64,000 bases of DNA from NCBI RefSeq assembly GCF_963576675.1, contig NC_088914.1, positions 20,315,001 through 20,379,000 on the forward strand, written 5' to 3'. Within the stretch, counting starts at the first letter, position 1, and every line of letters starts with the position of its first letter. The DNA comes from Euphorbia lathyris (taxonomy: Eukaryota; Streptophyta; Magnoliopsida; Malpighiales; Euphorbiaceae). Both the position numbers and the translations under genes were made by a program. Of the stretch, positions 11,515 through 21,285 are shown one piece after another. The notes under the pieces were generated by a model that ran no database searches, had not been told where the DNA came from, and was given only the letters and a program-made list of their open reading frames with translations.

Positions 11515-12587
11515 TACATCGCCTTGGTTTGCTTTAGAACAACTCGTTGATTTTCTTCCATGATGTCCATACGTTCCATCAAGCGGTTCAACATTGTTAA
11601 CACTTGATCCTCTACCATATTATTGTGCAAAAGAAATTCAAATATATCAAGTAATAAAAAAATACTCACAATTCACTTGGTGTTTCACTCAAAATTGCTT
11701 TTGACGATTCTCTCTAATATGCTCACCACTCTGTATCTTTTACCATTCGATTTCTCTTATAGTGTTCTTTAGAGAACTCCGTAGAACAAATTAAGTCTTA
11801 AAACCCCAATAATTAAAAACCAAAATTTAACCCTACAACCTAAAAAGCAAAATGGTAGTAAAAAAATGCAATGCAGATAAATCCAATTGATGACCAAAAT
11901 TTTAACGACAATAAAACGACTAATAAATAAAACGACTAATAAAAGAATATAGGTAAAAAAAAAAAGAAAAAAATAAAAGGAGGAAGAAAGAAAAAAAAAC
12001 AAGGAAATTGAAATTAATACTATTGTCTACTTAATGTGCTATTTCTTTTTTTTCTTTAAATTAAAACAATTTGTAGGACCTCTTCTTAATGGACAAGAAT
12101 AATCTATTCCAAATTGATCTAATTTTGCCACAATTTCATTTATTTTTATCATTTTTTTATTATAATGATCATAGAGAAAAAAATAAAAAATAAAAAAAAA
12201 TAAAGATAATGGTATTATCTTTAATAAGTATTTCAACAACCAAAATAATCTAGCTCAATTTTTTTTTTTTTCAGTTTTACAAATTAAAATTTGAAAAAGA
12301 CAAAAAGATGCATATTAAAAACCAACGTTTCACACTTAGTTTTTTTTTTAATTTCACAAACAAAATAAATTGAAAATACGTAAGGTTAGAAACAAAATTT
12401 AAAAAAACTGATTGATTTTTTTTTCATTTTATGAATTTTAATTAGAAACAAAAACTAAATCCAATGATTCAAAACTCCAAATCAGGATATAAATTCAAAT
12501 TCAAATATTTGACGGAACAAAAAAAACTAAAACAAAATAAACAAGGAAAAAAATACAGATAGATAAAACCTGAAAAGTTAGAGCTCA
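11515..12587 (-). other. Non-coding leader of the non-autonomous Gypsy element
   Basis: AT-rich leader between the primer binding site and gag. It contains poly(A)/poly(T) tracts but no supported gene. Confidence 0.6.
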
Positions 12588-12600
12588 GCTCTGATACCAA
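12588..12600 (-). other. Primer binding site (tRNA-iMet type)
   Basis: The minus strand reads TTGGTATCAGAGC two bases inside the 5' LTR. This is the common plant PBS complementary to the 3' end of initiator tRNA-Met. It fixes the element's orientation as minus. Confidence 0.9.
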
Positions 12601-12602
12601 AC

Positions 12603-13314
12603 TGATGCGAATCCACGAGGAACAGTGCCTTGAAAACCCGACAACTAGATTTGATCCCTAGGAAAGCTAACGAATCAGGGTCGGACAGAAAAGAACCCTT
12701 ACAAAACTAGGTTGTAAAGACTCAATCTCAGTCTTCAACAATTAAGGATTTAATTCCGAACTGTTCAAAGTAGTGAACCAAAGAACACAAGAGAAACCAC
12801 TCACAAACTCTTAAGAGTAATATTTTTTTATTGAAATCAAACTTGTTACAAACTTAGAAAATTGGAAATATTTAAAGACTAAAACTAAATCATGTTGGAC
12901 ATATTTTGCCTTTACATAACTAAAATAAACATAATAAATATAAGGGTAAAAAAGTAACTAAGCAAGTCAAAATTATTATCTAGAAAGTCAAAGTAAAAGT
13001 CTTCATCATAATTCATCATGTAGTCCCATACCAAAGAAAAATTGTGCAATTCTTTAAATTGCAAATAATTTCCCACCATCCAAAACTTATTGTCCAACTT
13101 AATTAAATCTCCTTAAAATCCAAATTCAATTCCCTCAAAATCCAAATTCAAAATGAATTAACCCTAATTGATCCGTTTTCAATTTGATATTCGTGTAACT
13201 CGAAAGGGATTAAATTATTTCATTTTGAACTTCGCACGCTTCATAGGATTATCGAATAAATGACTAAAATTCGTAAATATAATCTCGTTCTTGGCATGGA
13301 TCTGATTCTCATCA
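12603..13314 (-). repeat. 5' LTR of the non-autonomous Gypsy element
   Basis: Right copy of the ~711-bp direct repeat, adjacent to the PBS. Ends TG..CA; pairs with 9872-10582. Confidence 0.9.
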
Positions 13315-13319
13315 ATTTC

Positions 13320-14267
13320 CATGTCATATTTGCTGCAGTAACTTATAGATTTGATTGGAAAATTACTCAATTCAGAACTTTTGGTAAATTACAAAACCAG
13401 TCCTAAACTTCAAATTTTTCACACATTTTGATGGAAAGAAATAGTTAATGAAATAATAACAAATTCGAGTCAGAATGATTGGTAAAATTATGCATTCGGC
13501 TCAAATCTTATCAAATTACATAATCTGGGCCAAATGAGTAATAAATTACGAAATTGGCCCAGATTAAAATACGGGTGAAACAAGAGTATTAGAAATGAGT
13601 TAAGAGAATGTAAACCATTTTACCTCTAATGCTGCCAATGTTAGCAATTTTTCTAGAAACATTTCAATCCTCATGCAAATAACAATGCTCATGAGAGAGC
13701 TTACTGACCGATCGAGAGAAAACTTTGTCAATCTCTTCAACCTATAGGCTAACTTTGAAATTTATAAAGTAGTGATCCATATTCATGCAAATTATAATAC
13801 AGATTATCAAAAAATCTAATGGCTAATATACCAAAATTAGTAGTTACTATATACCATCAATCATAATAATACCTCAAACGTTTTTATTCACTCCATAGAG
13901 AAAAATTAAAGCCACAGTTAAAACAAACCAAATGTAGTGTAAGATCTATCATAAAATCTGTAAAAGAGATTAAACTTTGCAAGCAATCTCTTGTATTTCA
14001 ACCAAAACAATAAATTAGAATAAAACTGAATGAGATTCACAAAGAAATTAAACTATTTTGGCCTCCTCTTTCAACCCAGTAGAGCTAAAACTCGGTTATC
14101 TCACTTTCAAAATCTTTCTTTTATCTATTAAGTGCCCTACAATTTGAAAAACTTCGCAATAATCAAATTATCTTGAAACAAATCTCATTGTAATTAATTA
14201 GGCACCATTCTCCACACATGAGTCAAAGAGAACCCAAAAAGTTGAAAATGTTAGATAATTACAGAGA
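13320..14267. other. Intergenic, no gene recognised
   Basis: AT-rich. No coding frame, RNA gene or transposon terminus is convincing here. Confidence 0.5.
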
Positions 14268-14276
14268 TACAAAATT

Positions 14277-15764
14277 TGGAAAAGTACAAAAATAAACCTT
14301 GTGGTTACACTCATTTTTGAACAACACCCATGTGGTTTAAAAGTTTGCAAAGTGGTACCATGTACTTCATTCCGTTAGCAAACACATACCAAATTGACTA
14401 ACGGTGTTAAAAGTCAAAGAAAAAAAAGTTAATTTGGTACTTATATTTATTTATTTTTATAAATTAACCCCTTTATTATCTAATTATCACAAACAAACCC
14501 CAAAATAAAAAATAAATATCAATTACACCATCTTCTTCATTTCTCTTTAATTTCTTTTTTTCTTCTTCTTCTTTCTCTCTCTCTCCTCTCTCCTCTCTCT
14601 CCAATTTTTCAAATTACAAAAGATAAGCTTTAAAATCAAACTTTTCGTGCAACATATCAGACTCTAAAAGGAAATTCAACAGCAATTGACATCCTTATAA
14701 CTTACGTATCTAAAAACTGAATGAAACCATAGCCAAAAGGTACTGAATCCTGATTTACAGCCTTTGAAATGTCAAATGGGAGTTGAGAGTCAACAACCTG
14801 ATCTTTCTGCTTCCACGCAGTGAACCATCTTAGCTCCCTGTAATTCCCATCGTTAGCAAGCGATATTTTGGGGCGAATCATTATAATTTTCCTGTTAATG
14901 CACAAAACTTGACAATTATAACGCTCTGATCCTTTAATAACAGGCATCCCGAAGCTGCACAATATCCCATCTGTATAATCCCCAACCAGAATTTCCTTCA
15001 AGCACTCCCACATGCTGTGAAAATCAAAATCATCCCAAAATTAAGCAGAATTTCACAATTACCAATTCAATACTCAACTAACTTACGCGTGAGTGACAGT
15101 ATCGAGCTCTAAGAAATGATCTTCACAGCCATAGCCAGTGATTTCAAGCTCAGGGCCAAGTCTGATAGCGGCACCTGCTTCTTTGGCCTTAGTAACGGAG
15201 TCCTTTGTGTTCTTTAAGTTAGAATCAAAGTCTATCGCCCACTGATTCAAGTTACAAGTAGCTACCTTCAACAGCCTCATCTTCTAATCCTTGAAAGTTG
15301 AAATCAAATTAAAACTGAGGTAATTTGGTTGCGGAACACCAATTTGAGAGCCGCAGTGGCTTCCTCAGTGAAGAATTGATGAAATTGTGTGGCTTTGTGT
15401 TCTTCGAAATTGGAATTGGTGGGATTCGATTTCGATGCTTGGGAAAAATTAACAAAGAGGGGAGGGAGTGAAGGAAAAGAAAAATAAGAAATTAAAAAAG
15501 ACGGAGAAGATGGTGTATTTGATTTTTATTTTTTATTTTGGGGTTTGTTTGTGATAATTAGATAATAAGGGGGTTAATTTATAAAAATAAATAAATATAA
15601 GGACCAAATTAACTCTTTTCCTTTTGACTTTTAACACCGTTAGTCAATTTGGTATGTGTTTGCTAACGGAATGAAGTACATGGTACCACTTTGCAAACTT
15701 TTAAACCACATGTGTGTTGTTCGAAAATGGGTGTAACCACAAGGTTTATTTTTGTACTTTTCCC
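14277..15764. mobile_element. Pack-MULE carrying an NAD+ synthetase gene fragment
   Basis: Terminal inverted repeats of about 300 bp (left ~14277-14580, right ~15468-15764) are nearly identical, e.g. left 'ggaaaagtacaaaaataaac' against the complement of right 'gtttatttttgtacttttcc'. The flanks are a perfect 9-bp direct repeat, tacaaaatt (14268-14276 and 15765-15773), the target-site length of Mutator-like elements. There is no transposase. Instead the interior (about 14640-15470) is host gene sequence on the minus strand: 5' leader, exon 1, intron 1, exon 2 and the start of intron 2 of a glutamine-dependent NAD+ synthetase. This is the definition of a Pack-MULE. The undecayed captured frame and matching TIRs suggest a recent event. 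Confidence 0.9.
14706..15280 (-). pseudogene. Captured 5' part of a glutamine-dependent NAD+ synthetase gene
   Basis: Exon 1 (15280 down to 15087) begins [18 protein letters not shown] and includes '[18 protein letters not shown]'. Exon 2 (15014 down to 14706) includes '[17 protein letters not shown]' and '[19 protein letters not shown]'. These are hallmark stretches of the N-terminal nitrilase-type glutaminase domain of plant NAD+ synthetase, which releases ammonia from glutamine for the last step of NAD+ synthesis in the cytosol. Intron 1 (15015-15086, 72 bp) has GTAAGT and CAG ends, and a GTAAGT donor follows exon 2. The captured ~168 codons carry no stop or frameshift, but the catalytic domain is incomplete and the C-terminal synthetase domain is absent. 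No enzyme is expected. The parent gene is not in this window. Confidence 0.9.
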
Positions 15765-15773
15765 TACAAAATT

Positions 15774-17338
15774 ATTAAGATAAAAAAAATTGTAAGTTTC
15801 ATAAAATTGAAGAACATTCGATTTTAGTATGTAAAAATTCAAAGCCATAGAAATTTGTTATATAATGAAAAAAACAGAAAAACTCACTTGATGATGAAGT
15901 GGTGAAGTTCCATCGGAAGCTAATACCAACAAAATTAAGAAAGTCGTTATGGATATGTAAACCCAAACAAATTTAGTGACCAACAATATTAAATTGAACT
16001 AATAACTACAAAAATCCCATCAAAAAAAAATAAAAAAAATAACTACAAAACCAATTCTTATTTTAAAATCTAAGAATAACAAAATGAACCTTACTGGATT
16101 TGCAGTCTTCTGAGAACTAAAATATATATTTATCATCTTCGCATCAACAATTATGATCATGCAAGTTAATTGGCAAAAGAAATAAAAAAAAAACTATAAC
16201 CCAAAAAAAAAGACGAAAAAACTGGTTGTAAGCAAAAAAAAAATAGAAAGAATTTAAAATGTGTAGGAATAAAACTCATATCTTGAGAACTGAGAGAGAT
16301 AATTAAAGCCTTACAGAAGCTGAAAGGATAAAGGAAAAATCAATTTAGGGGTATTAACTCTTGGTCTGCTCATAAAACCGTTTCTGTTTAAGTTTTAAAT
16401 TGGTAATTACCATATAAACGAAGAAATAATAGTAATTAACTAAAATTAAAGAAATCCATATAATTAATTATTTTTTATATAGCAGATTTTTCTTAATTTG
16501 TCAATTCATTAAAAAGGCCTCCAAAACGCTTTTTATCAATTTCTCTCTGCTTACACTATTATATTTGGTATAGATAAATTATATTGTTGCTTTTAATTAG
16601 ATACAATTATGGAGATTTATAAATCCTGAAATTAGATGTAAAATTAGTATGTCTAATCCAATTTAGGGGTATTTGTTTACTCTTTTTTTTTCCTCATGTT
16701 TGCATTTTCACTTTAAAATTAAGAGTTTTAAGTGTTTGGTTAGAGATTTTATGTTTGCCTTTTACACATGAAAATCAGTTTTTTACAAAATCAAGAATAC
16801 GTACTCCCTGAAAATCAGTTTTCTCCAATAGCAAACATCAAACAACAGATAAACCAAACGAGTGTGATGTGCAACCTAACCAAAAACCAGCCCAATAAAT
16901 GAACACAAGAAACCCTACGACATCGTTTGCCTTGTCACTATCCCATTATTTAAATTAATTAAATCACGGGCAAAAATAAGTATGGAGCCAATCCAAACAA
17001 AAGGACAATACATTTATTATATCATATTCCTATTCACATTTCAAAAAATCATTAGCAATCGACACATCCACCTACATGACCGTTGCACTCAACGTTCCAA
17101 AAAAAACCCCAAATTTTTAAAAAGATTCATACTTTTTCGCCTCGCCAACTTACCGTTGCCAACCCTACCCCACCCCATTCTTCTTCTTCTTCCCTACCAG
17201 CCATGAATTCACCCAAATTCTAAAACCCCTAACATTCCTCCTTTCCTATCTGATCATTCTCTCCCTTTTTCCTCCATTATTGATCTTTCTTTTCCAATCT
17301 TGATACTTTCTTGGCTGCATTTGATTCTTAATTTGGTT
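15774..17338. promoter_or_regulatory. Upstream region and 5' leader of the DUF936 gene
   Basis: No gene is seen in 15774-16900. From about 17165 to 17338 the sequence becomes CT-rich (ttcttcttcttccct, ctcccttttt), as in plant 5' leaders just before the ATG at 17339. Two AACGG cores on the minus strand, tgcaacggtca (17077-17087) and tggcaacggta (17151-17161), resemble mitosis-specific activator (MSA) elements bound by three-repeat MYB proteins; the first matches 10 of 11 consensus positions. No confident TATA box was assigned. Confidence 0.4.
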
Positions 17339-20300
17339 ATGGCGACATTAGCATCTGGAATTCTATTGAAACTACTCAATGGAATGAGTACAGGTACAAA
17401 ACCCACTAGTGAGCATCGGAGCTCGCTTTTGCAGGTTACTGACATTGTCCCTGCTGATCTTGATGAGAAAAATCTTTGGCCTAAACATGGATTCTTCATT
17501 AAAGTTTCCGATTCTTCGCATTCAATTTACGTGAGTCTTCCTTCTGAACAAGATGATTTCGTTCTCAGCAATAAAATGCAACTTGGGCAATACATTTATG
17601 TTGATAAATTGGAACCAGGATCTCCGGTTCCGGTTGTTAAAGGAGCAAAGCCGTTGCCGGGGAGACATCCATTAGTAGGCACACCTGAATTGATGGGTCT
17701 TAGAGAAAAGGGAGAAGGAAGCTCAAAACACCCAACTTTAGGGCACAGGAGAGGGTCTTGGGGAATTGGGGAAATTGGGGTTTCGTCTCCAATGGTTTTA
17801 AAGCCAGTTCCTTTAGATTTTGATCAGTGTACTCCGGTGAAACAGAGGGTAAATTTTGGTAAAGCTGCTTCGCCGTTGATAAGAGGGAGAGCAGGGAGAG
17901 ATGGGAATTCGGGTGCCGGAATTAGGTGTTCGTTCGGCGGTGGTTTGCTTGCTAAAATGGTGGATGGAAAAGCAGAGTCGCCTGCACTTCTTAGAAAAAG
18001 CTGCGTTGCAAGTTCTGCCTCCAAGTTTCCCAGAAGCAAAAGTGTTTCTGAACGAGAAGCTAGAATCCCAATCAGCCCCTTCAACTCATCTGTAGGTACA
18101 TTTTTTCTCATAATTTCATTCCACAATACTCAATTCTCAGCTCTCTCAAACTGTGATTAATTAATTCATCTATTGATCTTTTATAGGATAAGAAAAGTAC
18201 CACACCTCCACCAAGGGCAGTGGCTTCACTAAAAATGGGTGCAGATGCTACACAAAAGACCTCCTGCAACTCAAACCCTCTTCTCGATTTGCAATCTCAA
18301 TCCGGTGTTCCAGCTTCTGATAATACTTCCAATCTTGCCATCAACATTCCTGGAAAATTAAGCATACTAGCCAAGGTAAACTCAACATTTCTAGTTAACT
18401 AAGAGTCAGTTTGGTTAAGTTGTTCTTGTTGCTAGTGACCAGTAGAAGTTAGCTCATTTTGTCAAATCCGACCATAAACGACATTAATCAATCAGCATCG
18501 GACATGAAATAGAGAGATCAAAATCAACATTCAAGAGTCTTCAAATTATCTAAATACTTTTGAAATACATTTATAACTAATTACATATTTCTATTACATT
18601 TAAGAGAGCGCACTAGAAAAGCAACTATTCTAACTAAAGACAAACCAACAACTTGATACTTCAAACCTCCTTTAGTAGATTAGTAACTTATCTTGTACCT
18701 TGCTTTTCTCACCTAAAATATTAGAACATTTAAAATCGTGACACAAAAATCTCACTAAGTAATTTATCAACGCATTACATCCATTTAGCCCCTAAACTAT
18801 CAAAATAATCAATCAAGTCTATCAACTAAGTAAAAATCATAAAATTGTGATTATCTTTCTGATTTGTGATTATTTAATAATCTTTGTTGGTTCAACTTGG
18901 GTTTGAAGAAGAGAATCTGAAATTGCTCGACCGAATGATTTTCGATAAGATTTTAATTAATTGTGGTGTCTTCTATGCTTACTTCGTTTTTTACAAAATA
19001 AACTTTACTTTGTTTTTTCTACCCGTAAATGATATTTATAAATTTATTATATATATCTTACATTAAGTCATCAGGGTGACAATTGTTTAAGAAAAATATA
19101 AAACTACGTGGCTTTGATTCTCAATTGAGAATTATTGAGATAAGTAGGAAGCTTATCAAGTCCGAGCCAAATAAATACCTTAATTTAGAGAGTTTAAGGA
19201 AAATGCTTATCCCGTTTTATTTTATTATTAGATTAGGTTAGCAAAGATACAAGTTTTGAGAATAGAATAACGGCTAGAAAGCAATAAAAAGGAAATAGTT
19301 ATAGTTCGAATTGCCTTGGGTAGATATTTGTAACTTCTCCCCGTCATACCCTATGTCGTGTCGTTAAGAGTCGGATGTGACAGATTTTCCTTCCGAAATC
19401 GTTATACACAATTATTTCGTGTGATAACTGATCAATCTCGAAAGGACTTACAGGAACCACATACCAAAAGATTTGAGTAATTTTGTATATTAACTTGTGG
19501 TTTTAACAGGAAGCTCTTCAGCAGAGAGAAACAGCTCAGAAGATAGCTCTCCAGGCATTGAGAGATGCTAATGCTACCGAAACCATAGTTCGATCTCTCA
19601 AGTACTAAAACTTCTCTTAAACCTTGTTTATTTATCTGCTTATCTAGATATGGAAGTTTGAAACTTGAGTATTCTGATACTGCAGGATGTTTTCCAACTT
19701 GAGCAAATCTGCTAGACCAGAAGCTCCAACAACTTGTTTTGAACAATTCCTTGAATTCCATCGCCAAATTGTGCAATCTGTCACTGAAATAGTAGCCATT
19801 GAAGCAGCTACTTCAGCTGCTGAAATTGCTCAAACCTCCAAAACTAACAAAAAACCTGAAGATGAGTTCCCTAACTTACACGAATTCATCCACAACAACA
19901 ACAACTCTATTGACCATTCTAGGAGCTCAAGCTCAGAACTAAACTCATCAAAAAGAAGAACAGCATTAAACAAATCAGTAGCATCCTTTCCCGAACGGAG
20001 CGAACAACAACACAGGTCGAATTTGGGTAAATTCCTACGATCAAGTAGTAAAGGGTCATCTGGTACTCCACTAGGAAAACTTCCCCTTGAAGCTATAACT
20101 GAGAATGATGAAAACAAGGCTCCGGGCTGTAGTAGTTTAAGCAACACAATCAAATTGGGTAAGCAGATTGAAGCTGAAGCTGGGACTTGGTTTATGGAAT
20201 TCCTGGAAAAAACAATGGAAAATGGTCCAAAGAATGGTAAAGGAGCAGATAGGGAGATGAAGAAAGTTCCACAGTCAGTGCTTCTGAAAGTTATAAACTG

Positions 20301-20397
20301 GGTGCAAGTAGAACAATCTAATAGCATTAAGAGGCCAGTTCATCCTAAAGCAGCACAGATATTGAGAAAGCTGAGGATCAAGATGAAGAATCCTTGA
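17339..20397 (+). CDS. DUF936-family protein (four exons)
   Basis: This is the only apparently intact host gene in the window. I place exons at 17339-18091, 18187-18375, 19510-19601 and 19686-20397, all with GT-AG introns (95, 1134 and 84 bp) and phases that join cleanly, giving 581 residues. The N-terminal ~120 residues are the DUF936 core: '[17 protein letters not shown]', '[15 protein letters not shown]', '[18 protein letters not shown]', '[18 protein letters not shown]', ending at a PGRHP..G motif. The middle is Ser/Arg-rich and low-complexity. Around residues 315-350 comes a conserved helical stretch ([20 protein letters not shown]), and a helical C-terminus includes '[14 protein letters not shown]'. 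There is no signal peptide or membrane segment. The family is plant-specific and its biochemical role is not established, so I give none. The start follows the family's M-[A]-x-L..G.LL pattern. The larger second intron is AT-rich with no recognised element. Confidence 0.92.
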
Positions 20398-20573
20398 TAA
20401 AATCATTATAATCTTTGCTTGTGGATTTAGATTCTATTCATTAACAAATGCCTAAATGTGTTTTCTGGCTTTGTTTGAGCTTGATACTAATTTGCACGTA
20501 TATCACTTCTTAATTCTTTGAATGAAGAGTATATGATTATTCTTTACATACAGTATGCGTTCAGTTTATAAAG

Positions 20574-20611
20574 AATTCTTTAAATGAAGAGATCTCTTCA
20601 TTTAAAGAATT
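20574..20611. repeat. 38-bp perfect palindrome downstream of the DUF936 gene
   Basis: Two 19-base arms with no spacer: AATTCTTTAAATGAAGAGA followed directly by its exact reverse complement. A third, partial copy of the arm (aattctttgaatgaagagt) lies at about 20512-20530. The palindrome starts 177 bp after the stop codon and could fold in the 3' UTR or form a cruciform. No transposon ends are evident. Confidence 0.9.
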
Positions 20612-20671
20612 AATACTCATTTGAGTTTGATACTAATATGCCTAAACTTAGTCTCAAAGGCCTTTGAGGTT

Positions 20672-21180
20672 TGTAACACCCTCGGCCAGCCCAAATACGC
20701 TATAAATAAAATGAGACAGTCAAGTTGGAAAAGTTTAACTCTATTCATATGTGGAAAGTTCCAACTTGATTTCTCGAATATTTGTTTTGATTATGTAACG
20801 GTGAGTATTGAGGATAGAGGGAGTTTGGAGAGAAGTGGAGAGTAAGATAGTGATTGTATAAGAAAAGAAATTAAATTATAAAATAAATAAAAATATCATT
20901 TGTACCTTTGATTTTTGACTTTATTTTGACTTTTTTAACATCGTTAGTTAGATTGAACTGTTTTGAGAGAAGTGGATATCATCGGGGAGATATTCACCTT
21001 GATAGCTTTTAGGTTGTAAAAAGCTCACAGACTTGATTCTTGCCCGTTAAAAGAATCACATTGGAAAATCTTGAGAGGTTCTCTCGGGGACAGGACGTAG
21101 GCCCTAGTTGTCGAACCTGGATAAAATTGCGTGGCTAACCTTTTCTATCCCTAATCTCTTTATTTAGTGTCTTTATATTT
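20672..21180. repeat. LTR-like sequence, possibly a solo LTR or fragment
   Basis: It begins tgtaacaccctcggccagcc, a common plant LTR opening. Near 21085-21135 it contains 'ggacaggacgtaggccc' followed by 'gtcgaacctggataa', wording typical of the R/U5 part of copia LTRs. No second copy or coding region is present in the window. The boundaries are uncertain, and the two cues may come from different elements. Confidence 0.35.
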
Positions 21181-21285
21181 TCATTACAAATATTTCATTG
21201 AGATAACTTTTATCATATTTGCTTAAAAAGGTTTTAAAGACAATAACTATATCTATTATTAAAAAGTATTTAATTTGCACATTTA

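Larger units (their letters stand above)
9872..13314 (-). mobile_element. Non-autonomous Ty3/Gypsy LTR retrotransposon
   Basis: Two ~711-bp direct repeats (9872-10582 and 12603-13314) are almost identical by eye and have matching ends tgatg...catca. On the minus strand the right copy is the 5' LTR. It is followed by a tRNA-iMet-type primer site and a leader (~11515-12587), a gag-containing frame, a polypurine tract just inside the left LTR (complement of ttccccctctctt at 10583-10595), and the 3' LTR. Flanks are acttc (9867-9871) and atttc (13315-13319), a 5-bp duplication with one change. There is no RT, RNase H or integrase, so it could only have moved with enzymes from a relative. The near-identical LTRs indicate a fairly recent insertion. 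Confidence 0.9.

Noticed and set aside
12588..12600. tRNA-like word TTGGTATCAGAGC here and at 63113-63125
   Set aside because: These are primer binding sites next to LTRs, not tRNA genes; no cloverleaf sequence surrounds them.
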